From positions 12,225 through 76,224 of the forward strand of contig JAEZIO010000020.1 in assembly GCA_023436615.1 (NCBI GenBank): a stretch of 64,000 nucleotides of DNA. The letters are read 5' to 3'. The DNA is from Pseudomonadota bacterium (GTDB taxonomy: Bacteria; Pseudomonadota; Alphaproteobacteria; Sphingomonadales; Sphingomonadaceae). Below are positions 16,157 to 24,696 of this stretch, piece after piece. Each line of letters begins with the position of its first letter. Within the stretch, counting starts at the first letter, position 1. The notes beneath the pieces were generated by a model. The model did not search any database. It was not told where the DNA came from and saw only the letters and a program-made list of their open reading frames with translations. The translations under genes and the position numbers were made by a program.

Positions 16157-16366
16157 TTAATGAATGCTTCCGCGCACTTCCTCGCTCGCCAGCGTCACGA
16201 TGACGCGTTCTATCTGCCGCCAGTGGCAGAACCGCACGACGTTGCCAGCGTCGCGGCTTCGCTCCGCGCGAATGGCCGCCTCCAGCCCGGCGTCGTCGCC
16301 GAAGCGCTCGATGAGCTCGGCCGCGTCGGCGAGCGCAGGCCTGCCGGAGATGAAGGGATCGTCCAT
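16157..16366 (-). CDS. Small conserved-type protein of unknown function
   Basis: 69 residues from ATG 16366 (AGG just upstream); a longer in-frame start at 16465 adds residues without recognisable character. The protein reads MDDPFISGRPALADAAELIE, then VVRFCHWRQIERVIVTLASE. The FCHWRQIERVI stretch is a compact, distinctive motif, and proteins of this shape seem common in sphingomonads, without a known role. It is on the same strand as tamA but upstream of it. Confidence 0.65.
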   Translation of the reverse strand: MDDPFISGRPALADAAELIERFGDDAGLEAAIRAERSRDAGNVVRFCHWRQIERVIVTLASEEVRGSIH

Positions 16367-16501
16367 CCTGATCGCTTTAGCTTCGAAGCCGTTTCGGGAC
16401 TGCCGACAATCGTCGTCAACGGAGTGTTGACCATGAGTGCCCAGTCGATTGCCCCGCCTTCCCATCGCCTTTAAGCTGCACCCGACGCTGGGGGCAGCTC
16501 A

Positions 16502-18397
16502 ATGAGCGACGTGTTCGTCTCGTACAAGGCCGAGGACAAGCGCCGGGTGAAGCCGCTCGTGCAGGCGCTTGAGGCCGAAGGCTATTCGGTCTGGTGGGAC
16601 GAGCAGATCGGCGGCGGCGCCGCGTGGCGGCATGCGATCGAGTCGGAGCTCAATGCCGCCAAATGCGTCCTCGTCGCGTGGAGCAAGCGCTCCGTCGGGG
16701 CCGAGGGCACATTCGTCCAGGACGAGGCGACGCGGGCACAGCAGCGGCGGGTCTATGTTCCCGTCACGATCGACAAGGTCCACCTGCCGCTCGGATTCGG
16801 CGAAACCCAGGCCCTGCCGCTTACCGGCTGGCACGGCGACCGGTCGGACGCGCGCTACCGCGCAATTCTCTCTGCTGTGGAGCGGCTTGCGGGGGCGAGC
16901 CGTGGCGATGCGATTTCGCCGCGCGCTGGCATGGATCGTCGCACGCTCGTCGTCGGAGGTGCCGCGGCGACGGCGGCGATTGCGGGGATCGGCGGCTGGG
17001 CGCTGCTCAAGCCGACATCGGCACAGGCGGCGACCGACAGCATCGCCGTCCTCCCCTTCGCGAACCTCAGCGGCGATCCCGCACAGGCCTATTTCTCGGA
17101 CGGCATAGCCGAAGAGCTCCGAAGCGCTCTCGCACGGCTCGCGGGTGTCCAGGTGGTCGGGCGCACGTCATCCGAAGCGGTCCGCAACGACGATGCGCAA
17201 ACCGCCGCCACGAAGCTCGGCGTCACCAACATACTGACGGGCAGCGTGCGGCAATCGCCGTCGACGATCCGGGTGAGCGCGCAACTCATCGACGGCCGCA
17301 ACGGCATCGAGCGGTGGTCGCAGAATTACGATCGCGCGCCCGGCGACGCGATCCGAATCCAGACCGACATCGCTGAAAATGTCGCGCGCGCCTTGAGCAT
17401 CACTCTCGGTGCGTCCGATCGCGGCGCGATTTCGGTTGGGGGAACGAAGAATCCCGAAGCGCAAAAGCTCCTGTTGCAGGCGCTCGAGGCGACTCGCCGA
17501 GGCGACAAGGACGGTCTGCGCCAGGGTATTGCCCTTGCCGATGCCGCCATCGAGATCGACGCTCGATACGCCGATGCCTATGCGCACAAAGGGCTCTTCA
17601 CGGCGTGGTACGCGAGCACCTTTGCTACCGACGTCCCCGAGCTTGTCCGTTTGCGCAACGAGGCGATGGAGAACGCGAGGCGTGCGCTCCGGCTCGCCCC
17701 CGATCTGGCAAACGCCCATCGTGCGCTCGCCGAAATCCATCGGATATACCTCGATCTCGGATCGGCCATCCCCGAATACCAGCGAGCGCTCGACCTTGCT
17801 CCGGGCGACTCCGGACCCCTTTCCGATTACGCGATGGTGCTCGGCGCCCTCGGAAACGGCAGGGAGGCGGTCCGCCTCGCCGAGCAGGCGATCACGCTCG
17901 ATCCCCTCAACATCAACTCCTACTTCACCAAATATGCGGCGCTGATGTCCGCGGGGCGCTATGCGGAAGCGGTCGACTTTTCCCGCGACCTCGAGCGCAC
18001 CAAGCCGCACCTGTTCAACTGGCCCGAGGGCGTCGCATACGCCCTCATCATTCAGGATCGGATACCCGAGGCCGAAGCATATTTGCGCAAGGCGCCGGCG
18101 GACAATTACAACCGGCTGGTCAATGAAGCCGTCATCCTCGCGCGTACCGGCCGGCGCGACGAGGTGGCATCGCGGATCGACCGGTTACGCCAGTTATATG
18201 GCGATGCCGCCAGCTTCCAGTACGGGCAGATCTATGCCCAGCTCGGCGACAAGGACCGCGCTTTTGCAGCGCTCGACAGGGCATGGCAGATTCGGGACGC
18301 CGGCCTGCTTCGGATCAAGAACGACAAGTTCATCGCGCCGCTTCGAAGCGACCCCCGCTATGCCGCGCTCGTGGAACGGATGAACTTCCCGGCCTGA
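16502..18397 (+). CDS. TIR domain - transmembrane - TolB-like domain - TPR protein
   Basis: 631 residues. The TIR domain spans about 3-128: DVFVSYKAEDKRRVKPLV, then VWWDEQIGGGAAWRHAI. The WV-x-x-E position expected for an NADase reads FVQDEA, so Glu75 could be catalytic with Phe in place of Trp. A hydrophobic segment (about 149-169) follows, then a TolB-N/FlgO-like domain (SIAVLPFANLSGDPAQAYFS) of the sort found after the membrane helix in CadC-like and cyclase receptors, and from about 330 several TPR repeats (LAPDLANAHRALAEIHRIYL). Probably a membrane receptor with a cytoplasmic TIR effector. Substrate and trigger unknown. Confidence 0.85.
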   Translation: MSDVFVSYKAEDKRRVKPLVQALEAEGYSVWWDEQIGGGAAWRHAIESELNAAKCVLVAWSKRSVGAEGTFVQDEATRAQQRRVYVPVTIDKVHLPLGFGETQALPLTGWHGDRSDARYRAILSAVERLAGASRGDAISPRAGMDRRTLVVGGAAATAAIAGIGGWALLKPTSAQAATDSIAVLPFANLSGDPAQAYFSDGIAEELRSALARLAGVQVVGRTSSEAVRNDDAQTAATKLGVTNILTGSVRQSPSTIRVSAQLIDGRNGIERWSQNYDRAPGDAIRIQTDIAENVARALSITLGASDRGAISVGGTKNPEAQKLLLQALEATRRGDKDGLRQGIALADAAIEIDARYADAYAHKGLFTAWYASTFATDVPELVRLRNEAMENARRALRLAPDLANAHRALAEIHRIYLDLGSAIPEYQRALDLAPGDSGPLSDYAMVLGALGNGREAVRLAEQAITLDPLNINSYFTKYAALMSAGRYAEAVDFSRDLERTKPHLFNWPEGVAYALIIQDRIPEAEAYLRKAPADNYNRLVNEAVILARTGRRDEVASRIDRLRQLYGDAASFQYGQIYAQLGDKDRAFAALDRAWQIRDAGLLRIKNDKFIAPLRSDPRYAALVERMNFPA

Positions 18398-18435
18398 CTC
18401 TGGCGTCGCGGCTGCCGCTCTGCCATTGCGCGGCA

Positions 18436-18609
18436 ATGGAGCCTCAGAACAAGCGTGCCGGCGGCTGCTTCCTCATGGCCGCCATACTCATCGGCTTCGT
18501 CGTCGGCCTGGCCACGCGGGATGCCATGCGCGGGGTCATGCTCGGCACCCTGGCCGGCATCGTAATCGCCGTGGTCTTGTGGCTCGTCGACCGCCGCCGG
18601 ACCGGCTGA
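18436..18609 (+). CDS. Small two-helix membrane protein, unknown function
   Basis: 57 residues from ATG 18436. A basic start (MEPQNKRAGG) is followed by two hydrophobic helices (FLMAAILIGFVVGLA and VMLGTLAGIVIAVVLWLV) and a basic tail (DRRRTG). It is 38 bases downstream of the TIR gene on the same strand and ends three bases from the convergent repressor stop. It might be expressed with the TIR receptor, but the two need not be related in function. Confidence 0.65.
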   Translation: MEPQNKRAGGCFLMAAILIGFVVGLATRDAMRGVMLGTLAGIVIAVVLWLVDRRRTG

Positions 18610-18612
18610 CGC

Positions 18613-19260
18613 CTAGCCGAGCTTTCTCGCTGCCCAGATCACGCGCCCGATGCAGTGGATCGCGTCGATGTCGCAATCCGGCCAGTCGGGATAGGCGGGA
18701 TTGTCCGACTGCACGGTCACGCGTCGCCCGGCAGGATGGATCGCAAGGCGCTTGACGACAAGCACGTCGTCGGCGCGAAGCACGTAAATTCCGTCCCGAA
18801 GGCGATCCATGCAATCGCCCAGGTCGACAAGGATGTCGTCGCCGGCGTTCAGCGTCGGGGCCATGGAGTCGCCCTCGACACGGATGATCGACAGGCTCGA
18901 TGCGGCGGACGGCGTGAGCGTCTTCAGCCACTGCTGGTCGAACGCGAAATAGGGCCGTCCCCGCTCCTCTCCAGCGAAGCTTCCAGGGCCTGCCGAAGCG
19001 CGCACCAGCGTACGATTCACCGGGACCAGCCCTGGAGTGGCGGAGTCCGCTTCGGGGGGACCGCCGAGCAGGGATTCCGGCACTGCGAAGAAGCGCGCGA
19101 GCTTCTTTCGCTCCTCCTCCTTGAGCTTCTTGGGGACGCCGCGCCGGACGAATTGCTGGATGTAGGCGGAGTTGCGGCCAAGCATTCGGGACAGGCCGGC
19201 GAAATCTTCCCCACGCTCTTGGCAGAGACGCTCGAGAACAGCGCGCGGATCCGAGTTCAT
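18613..19260 (-). CDS. S24-family CI/LexA-like repressor
   Basis: 215 residues with an N-terminal helix-turn-helix (about 20-60; LSRMLGRNSAYIQQFVRRGV) and a C-terminal S24 domain with catalytic Ser132 in VEGDSMAPT and Lys170 in VLVVKRLA. This pair allows RecA-stimulated self-cleavage in LexA and CI, so a stress-cleavable repressor is plausible. No cleavage-site Ala-Gly was assigned with certainty. An ordered set of TAGG/CCTA half-sites lies just upstream. No phage genes surround it. Confidence 0.85.
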   Translation of the reverse strand: MNSDPRAVLERLCQERGEDFAGLSRMLGRNSAYIQQFVRRGVPKKLKEEERKKLARFFAVPESLLGGPPEADSATPGLVPVNRTLVRASAGPGSFAGEERGRPYFAFDQQWLKTLTPSAASSLSIIRVEGDSMAPTLNAGDDILVDLGDCMDRLRDGIYVLRADDVLVVKRLAIHPAGRRVTVQSDNPAYPDWPDCDIDAIHCIGRVIWAARKLG

Positions 19261-19276
19261 AACGCAGCTTTAAGCA

Positions 19277-19300
19277 TAGGATTGTGCCTAGACCAGTAGG
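19277..19300. promoter_or_regulatory. Candidate operator: TAGG/CCTA half-sites at 10-bp steps
   Basis: TAGG at 19277, CCTA at 19287 and TAGG at 19297 give two overlapping inverted repeats with 6-base centres, one helical turn apart. They lie 17-40 bases upstream of the S24 repressor start, as an autoregulatory operator would. No experiment or second copy supports this; the rest of 19301-19525 shows no gene. Confidence 0.4.
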
Positions 19301-19525
19301 AATTGCGTTGGGAATGCATGGGCAGCCGAGTCGCGAAAACCGTGGGCAATGAAGAGTGTATTTGCTAAGGGAAGTCGAGAAATATTTGCGCCATCGTCGA
19401 GTACCACCGACCCGATTCGGCCGCGATGCGGTCGGTGATCCACGCTTCGTCTTCGACTTGCGCAATGGACGAGAGCCGCGTCCTCAAACAGTTGCGCGCG
19501 TTCGGGCTTATCTGGAGGCGGTCCA

Positions 19526-19858
19526 ATGATGCGGATGGCGATGTCGCCGGCCGCGGCGGGCCTGCTGCGCGCGATCCTTCGGCGCGCTGGCGTGGAACGA
19601 GATAGGATTTTGCTTACGGAGTTCCGTTCCCATGACTGGCAATCGCTGACATTCGTCGGCGAGCAGCACCGGATGCGCCTTCGCATCCCCGCGCCCGGGG
19701 CCGACGAAATAGCCGCTCGCCTGCTCGACGATCTGAGCGATTGCGAGATTTCGATCCCCGGCCATGTCGTCGCAGACGTGGCGGTCACGGACGACCCCGA
19801 GCGGCACAAAGACGGGTCGATCGTGGTCACGATCGAAGCGCTGACCGTCGAGGACTAG
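19526..19858 (+). CDS. Conserved-type hypothetical protein
   Basis: 110 residues from ATG 19526 with GGAGG seven bases before it. The sequence (LLRAILRRAGVERDRILLTE, then LTFVGEQHRMRLRIPAPGAD) has a mixed alpha/beta pattern, with later EISIPGHVVADVAVTDDPER. Codon use and composition are coherent and acidic, as for a soluble protein. No family recognised. Its stop overlaps the stop of the opposite gene by four bases. Confidence 0.7.
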   Translation: MMRMAMSPAAAGLLRAILRRAGVERDRILLTEFRSHDWQSLTFVGEQHRMRLRIPAPGADEIAARLLDDLSDCEISIPGHVVADVAVTDDPERHKDGSIVVTIEALTVED

Positions 19859-20142
19859 CCGAGGGATCGACGGAGGTCGGCGAGCGCGCTCCGCAGTTCA
19901 TCGGCGGCGTCGGGCCGTCGGCCGGCCACGCTCGCCGCCGCCAGATGCTGGTCGATGGTCTCGCTAAGTTCGCCCGGCGTAGGGATCGCCTGTCGCAAGG
20001 TGATCACCTTGTCGTCGGCGCTCGGCTGCACAACCCGATCGAGTAGCAGCACGTCCTCCGCTTCGGACTCGAAGTGAAGCGATGCGAGCTCGAACGGCGG
20101 AAGCGCGAAGCTGCGGCGGCGGAAGGCGTTCAGCAGGGCCAT
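19855..20142 (-). CDS. Conserved-type hypothetical protein
   Basis: 95 residues. The N-terminal half looks beta-rich (SFALPPFELASLHFESEAED), the C-terminal half is an Ala/Arg helix (ADELRSALADLRRSLG). It starts at ATG 20142 with weak ribosome-site complementarity. It lies 34 bases downstream of the DJ-1/PfpI gene on the same strand and might be co-transcribed with it. Function unknown. Confidence 0.6.
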   Translation of the reverse strand: MALLNAFRRRSFALPPFELASLHFESEAEDVLLLDRVVQPSADDKVITLRQAIPTPGELSETIDQHLAAASVAGRRPDAADELRSALADLRRSLG

Positions 20143-20176
20143 TCCGCAAGCGTACAGGCGAATCCTTGCCAGCCCG

Positions 20177-20731
20177 TTAGGCCGAGGAAGCCGGAGTGCT
20201 TTCGATAAGCTTCACGAGCGCGTCGGTGAAGTGCGCGACGTCGTCCGGCTTGCGGCTGGTTACGAAATTGCCGTCGGTGACGACCGGCTCGTCGAGGACG
20301 GTGGCGCCGGCATTGCGCAGGTCGGTGCGAATCGATGGCCAGGCCGTGACGGTGCGCCCGCGTACGAGGTCGGCCTCGACCAGCAGCCATGGCCCATGGC
20401 AGATCGCGGCCACCGGCTTGCCGGAGGCAGCGAACTGCCTGATCAGCGCGATCGCTGCGGCGCAGGTCCGCAGCGCATCGGGATTGCGAACACCGCCCGG
20501 GAGGATCAGCGCGTCAAAATCCTCGACCCGCGCGTCCTCGATGGCGAGGTCGGGCCGGATCGTCCTCCCGGGGTCGTCGTGGACCGTTGCCTGAATGGGC
20601 ATCAGGTCGAGCGAGGCGAGCGCAACCGACGCCCCCTTCCCGGTCAGGATCGCACGCGGACCGAACAGCTCCGATTCCTCAAAGCCGTCGGTCGCGACGA
20701 TCAGGATCCTGGCATTCTGGATATTCGGCAT
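20177..20731 (-). CDS. DJ-1/PfpI family protein (class I glutamine amidotransferase-like)
   Basis: 184 residues. The nucleophile elbow AAICHGPWLL supplies Cys111-His112, and the acidic partner is in TDGFEESE (about Glu18). LILPGGVRNPDALR is the usual loop preceding it. Members include the YhbO/PfpI type, which protect against oxidative or carbonyl stress as deglycases or chaperones; protease activity is disputed for the family. Length is typical. It diverges from the topoisomerase gene with 53 bases between starts. Confidence 0.88.
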   Translation of the reverse strand: MPNIQNARILIVATDGFEESELFGPRAILTGKGASVALASLDLMPIQATVHDDPGRTIRPDLAIEDARVEDFDALILPGGVRNPDALRTCAAAIALIRQFAASGKPVAAICHGPWLLVEADLVRGRTVTAWPSIRTDLRNAGATVLDEPVVTDGNFVTSRKPDDVAHFTDALVKLIESTPASSA

Positions 20732-20784
20732 TGCTCGTCCCGCACCGAGGAACCGCCTCGCCCCGCCGCTCGCTTAGGCGAGCA

Positions 20785-21909
20785 ATGTCGGAAGCCAAAC
20801 AGCGGCTGCGTCACAGCAGCGATACCGAGCCCGGTTATTCGCGCAAGCGGATGGGCCGCTATTGGGCCTATTTCGACGACAAGGGCGAACGCGTGACCGA
20901 TCGCGAGACGATCGACCGGCTCAACTCGATCGCGCTTCCACCGGCCTATGAGAACGCCTGGTTCTGCAAGGATGCCAACGGGCATCTGCAGGCTACCGGC
21001 ACCGACGCCCGCGGGCGAAAGCAGTACCGCTATCACCCGGACTTCCGCGCCCGCCGCGACAAGAAGAAATATACCGGCACGCTGGAATTCGGCGCCGCGC
21101 TTCCGAAGCTGCGGCGCAAGGTCGAATCGGACCTCAAGAAGCCGCCGCTGACCCGCGAGGCCGTGCTTGCTGCCGTCGTCAGGCTTCTCGACACGCAGTA
21201 TCTGCGGGTCGGCAACGAGCAATATGCCCGCGAGAACAAGAGCTTCGGCGCGACGACGCTGCGAAGCCGGCATCTCAAGCGCAAGGGCGGCAAGCTCGTG
21301 ATGCGCTTCCAGGGAAAGCACGGGATCACGCACGAGGTGCCGATCACCGAAGCTCGCCTCAGACGCATCGTGTCGAAGTGCCACGAGCTTCCCGGACAGC
21401 AGCTGTTCCAGTTCATCGACGCAAACAACGAGGCTTGCGCGGTCACCTCTGCCGACGTGAACGATTACATCAGGGACGCCACGGCCGGCGATTTCACGGC
21501 GAAGAACTTTCGGACGTGGGCGGCGAGCGTCATTGCCTTCGAGACCATGATGGAAGCGCAAGAGGAGGACCGCAGCAAGATCAGCCTGACGACAATGCTG
21601 GAACCGGTCGCCGAGGCGCTTGGGAACACGCCCGCGATCAGCCGGAAGTCCTACGTGCACCCCAAGCTGATCGAGGCGGCGCGGGAGCGCCCACGCAACC
21701 CGCTGGGCGGCATGGAGCGGCCGCGGTCCCGCAAATGGCTGTCCTCCGCGGAAGTGGGGCTTCTGGACTTCCTCGCCGGCCGGAAGCGCCGGGCGAAGAA
21801 GGCCCAAGCGGTGGAGCGCACGGCCGATGCCGCGATCCGTGCCGCAGAGACCGCAGGCCCCGCGAAAGTGCGGTCCGCGGCGGAAGGCGCTGCCCAAGCC
21901 ACGGCTTGA
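20785..21909 (+). CDS. DNA topoisomerase IB (poxvirus type)
   Basis: 374 residues from ATG 20785. It relaxes supercoils through a 3'-phosphotyrosine link. The fold is recognisable from GRKQYRYHPDFRARRDKKKY, the catalytic Arg/Lys region (YLRVGNEQYARENKSFGATT, HLKRKGG) and the active-site tyrosine in SRKSYVHPKLI. The last 70 residues are Lys/Arg/Ala-rich and extend past the usual catalytic domain, perhaps for DNA contact. The open frame upstream of ATG 20785 is not part of the family. Confidence 0.93.
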   Translation: MSEAKQRLRHSSDTEPGYSRKRMGRYWAYFDDKGERVTDRETIDRLNSIALPPAYENAWFCKDANGHLQATGTDARGRKQYRYHPDFRARRDKKKYTGTLEFGAALPKLRRKVESDLKKPPLTREAVLAAVVRLLDTQYLRVGNEQYARENKSFGATTLRSRHLKRKGGKLVMRFQGKHGITHEVPITEARLRRIVSKCHELPGQQLFQFIDANNEACAVTSADVNDYIRDATAGDFTAKNFRTWAASVIAFETMMEAQEEDRSKISLTTMLEPVAEALGNTPAISRKSYVHPKLIEAARERPRNPLGGMERPRSRKWLSSAEVGLLDFLAGRKRRAKKAQAVERTADAAIRAAETAGPAKVRSAAEGAAQATA

Positions 21910-21930
21910 TTTCGCGCCGCGCGCGCGGCC

Positions 21931-23046
21931 ATGACGGCGGCGATGGATGAGCGCATCACCTGGCCGGCGCGCACCGCCGACTGGCTCTCACAGAACCAGC
22001 ACGAGCTGCTGATCGGCGGCGCGGCTGCAGCGGCCGCGGTCGTCGCCATGCTCATCCTTCGTCACATCGGGCACCGCATCACCGCGCACGACCCGCATTG
22101 CCGGACGTGGCGGTCGGTCATCGGCCGCGTGCTCGCCAAGACCAGCATCTTTTTCATGGTCGTCGCCGCCCTCGACGTTCTGGCGAGTTACACGGGCCCG
22201 CCCGAGCGGGTAGCCCGAGTGATCGACGTGGCCTTCGTGATCGTCGCTGCGATCCAGGGCGCGGTCTGGGCACGAGAGCTCATCATGGGAACGGTCAGCC
22301 GCCATTCGGGCGACGAAGCCGGCGAGACCGCCCTCGACAATGCCCGGGCCGTCATCCGCGTGCTCGTCAGCGTGGCGCTGTTCGCAATCGCGATGATCGT
22401 CATCCTCGACAACCTCGGGGTCAACGTCACCGCCCTGGTCGCGGGCCTTGGCATCGGCGGCATCGCCATCGGCCTCGCGGCCCAGGGAATTTTCTCCGAC
22501 CTCTTCGCGGCGCTGTCGATCCTGTTCGACAAGCCGTTCCGGCGCGGGGACACGATCCGCTACGGCGACAGCACCGCGACGGTCGAGCGGATCGGGTTGA
22601 AGACGACGCGGATGCGCGCACTCACCGGCGAGCAGGTGGTGATGGCGAACACCAAGCTGCTCGACCAGGAGATCCGCAACCTCGCCGAAGGCGAGAACCG
22701 GCGGACGACTCTGACCTTCGGAATCACCTATCAAACGCCGCCGGACAGGCTCGCCGAAATTGCCGACATCGCGCGTCGAGCGGTCGAAAGCCGCCCCGGC
22801 TGCATCTTCGTCCGCTGCGGCCTCACCGGTTTCGGCGCGTCGGGCCTGGATCACGAGCTGCTCTACGACACCGAAAGCATAGACGTGAATGTGATCGCAG
22901 CCGACCGCGCCGCGATCATGATGAAGATCCTGAGCGAATTCGCCGCCGCGGAGATCGACTTCGCTTACCCGACGCAGACGACCTTCACCGCCGCCCCCGA
23001 CGGCACGCTGGTGATGCCATACGCTCCAACGCCGTCACGCCGCTGA
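21931..23046 (+). CDS. Small-conductance mechanosensitive channel (MscS family)
   Basis: 371 residues with about four to five N-terminal membrane helices, the MscS pore signature VAGLGIGGIAIGLAAQGIFS followed by DLFAALSILFDKPFRRGD, then a beta domain (TATVERIGLKTTRMRALTGE) and a C-terminal alpha/beta domain. It releases solutes on osmotic downshock. The glycine/alanine-rich pore helix is intact. The stop overlaps the start of the MaoC gene as TGATG, so both are probably translated together although functions differ. Confidence 0.92.
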   Translation: MTAAMDERITWPARTADWLSQNQHELLIGGAAAAAAVVAMLILRHIGHRITAHDPHCRTWRSVIGRVLAKTSIFFMVVAALDVLASYTGPPERVARVIDVAFVIVAAIQGAVWARELIMGTVSRHSGDEAGETALDNARAVIRVLVSVALFAIAMIVILDNLGVNVTALVAGLGIGGIAIGLAAQGIFSDLFAALSILFDKPFRRGDTIRYGDSTATVERIGLKTTRMRALTGEQVVMANTKLLDQEIRNLAEGENRRTTLTFGITYQTPPDRLAEIADIARRAVESRPGCIFVRCGLTGFGASGLDHELLYDTESIDVNVIAADRAAIMMKILSEFAAAEIDFAYPTQTTFTAAPDGTLVMPYAPTPSRR

Positions 23047-23501
23047 TGCCTACTGCAAGCCTCGACGAAATTCGCGCGCGCATCGGCGAGGAGATCGGCG
23101 CCTCAGGCTGGCTCACGATTGACCAGCAACGGATCACGGCCTTCGCTGACGCGACCGAGGACCGGCAGTTCATCCACGTCGATCCCGACGGTGCGGCGAA
23201 GACGCCGTTCGGCGGAACGGTCGCGCACGGCTTCCTCTCGCTGTCGCTGCTGTCGCGGATGGCGGCGGAAGTGATCCTGCTGCCCGAAACCACCCATATG
23301 GTTGTCAATTACGGGCTTGACCGCGTCCGGTTCCTGGCGCCGGTCCGATCCGGCAAGCGCGTTCGCGGCCGCTTTTTGCTCGATTGTGTCGAAGAAAAAG
23401 CGCCGGGCCAGATTCTTTTGCGCCATGTCGTCACCGTCGAGATAGAGGGCGAGGACAAGCCTGCCTTGTCGGCCGTGTGGCTGACGCTGCTTTTCATCTG
23501 A
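23046..23501 (+). CDS. MaoC-like (R)-specific enoyl-CoA hydratase
   Basis: 151 residues from ATG 23046, single hot-dog fold. The hydratase-2 motif with Asp and His is visible in FADATEDRQFIHVDPDGAAK, followed by PFGGTVAHGFLSLSLL. Proteins of this form (PhaJ-like) convert trans-2-enoyl-CoA to (R)-3-hydroxyacyl-CoA and can feed PHA synthesis, whose genes lie 4 kb further on. It precedes a thiolase by ten bases on the same strand, so a beta-oxidation or PHA-precursor unit is likely. Confidence 0.88.
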   Translation: MPTASLDEIRARIGEEIGASGWLTIDQQRITAFADATEDRQFIHVDPDGAAKTPFGGTVAHGFLSLSLLSRMAAEVILLPETTHMVVNYGLDRVRFLAPVRSGKRVRGRFLLDCVEEKAPGQILLRHVVTVEIEGEDKPALSAVWLTLLFI

Positions 23502-23511
23502 GGAGAATATC

Positions 23512-24690
23512 ATGGCCCGCGATGCCGTCATCGTTTCCACCGCCAGAACGCCGATCGGCAAGGCCTATCGTGGAGCCTTCAACGCAACGCCGTCGCCGAC
23601 ACTGGCAGCGCACCCGATCCGGGCCGTTGTCGAGCGCGCGAAACTGGACCCCGCCGAAGTCGACGACGTCATTATCGGCGCCGCGCTACAGCAGGGTGTG
23701 CAGACGACGATCGGGCGCACCGCCGCCTTGCGCGCCGGGCTTCCGGTTACCGTCGCCGGAATGTCGATCGACCGCCAGTGCGCGTCCGGACTGATGGCGA
23801 TCGCGACCGGCGCCAAGCAGGTCATCGTCGACCGGATGGACGTGATCGTCGCCGGAGGCGTCGAATCGATCTCGCTGGTGCAGACGGGCGAGCTTCGAGT
23901 CGGGCCCGATCCCGAGCTGCTGTCGATGCACAACGGCGTCTACATGCCTATGATCGACACGGCCGAAGTCGTCGGCGAGCGCTACGGAATATCCCGCGAC
24001 CGCTGCGACCAATATGCGCTTCGGTCGCAACAGCGGACGGCAGCGGCGCAAGCCGAGGGGAGGTTCGACGACGAGATCGTGGCCGTCACGACCAAGATGG
24101 GCGTCAAGGACAAGGAGACCGGCGAGGTCTCGATGCGGGAGGTGACGATCGACCGGGACGAAGGCAATCGCCCCGACACGACGCTCGAAGGCCTCGCCAA
24201 GCTCGAGCCGGTGCGCGGCCCGGGCAAGCAGATCACGGCCGGCAATGCCAGCCAGCTCTCCGACGGCGCATCCGCCTGCGTCATCATGGAGGCGGAGCTT
24301 GCGGCGAAACGCGGGCTCGAGCCGCTCGGCCGCTATGTGGGAATGGCCGTGGCGGGCACCGAGCCCGACGAAATGGGCATCGGGCCGGTCTTCGCCGTGC
24401 CGAAGCTGCTCGACCGCTTCGGCCTCAGCGTCGACGATATCGGGCTGTGGGAGCTCAACGAGGCTTTCGCCGTGCAGGTGCTCTACTGCCAGGACAAGCT
24501 CGGAATCCCCGACGACAGGCTCAACGTCGACGGCGGCGCGATCTCGATCGGCCACCCCTACGGAATGTCGGGAGCGCGACTGGTCGGCCACGCGCTGATC
24601 GAGGGCAAGCGCCGCGGAGTCAGACACGTCGTCGTCACCATGTGCGTCGGCGGCGGTATGGGCGCCGCCGGCCTGTTCGAGATTCTCTAG
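23512..24690 (+). CDS. Acetyl-CoA acetyltransferase (thiolase)
   Basis: 392 residues with nucleophilic Cys90 (SIDRQCASGL), the NEAFA motif, the second histidine in GGAISIGHPYGMSGARL and the C-terminal cysteine in CVGGGMGAAGLFE. This is a complete type II thiolase of normal length. It could act degradatively (3-oxoacyl-CoA thiolysis) or biosynthetically (two acetyl-CoA to acetoacetyl-CoA). Preceded by the MaoC hydratase with AGGAG at the start. Substrate range cannot be fixed. Confidence 0.95.
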   Translation: MARDAVIVSTARTPIGKAYRGAFNATPSPTLAAHPIRAVVERAKLDPAEVDDVIIGAALQQGVQTTIGRTAALRAGLPVTVAGMSIDRQCASGLMAIATGAKQVIVDRMDVIVAGGVESISLVQTGELRVGPDPELLSMHNGVYMPMIDTAEVVGERYGISRDRCDQYALRSQQRTAAAQAEGRFDDEIVAVTTKMGVKDKETGEVSMREVTIDRDEGNRPDTTLEGLAKLEPVRGPGKQITAGNASQLSDGASACVIMEAELAAKRGLEPLGRYVGMAVAGTEPDEMGIGPVFAVPKLLDRFGLSVDDIGLWELNEAFAVQVLYCQDKLGIPDDRLNVDGGAISIGHPYGMSGARLVGHALIEGKRRGVRHVVVTMCVGGGMGAAGLFEIL

Positions 24691-24696
24691 CGCGGC

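Noticed and set aside
18613..19260. A prophage remnant signalled by the CI-like repressor
   Set aside because: No integrase, structural or lysis genes or attachment repeats are around; neighbouring genes look chromosomal.
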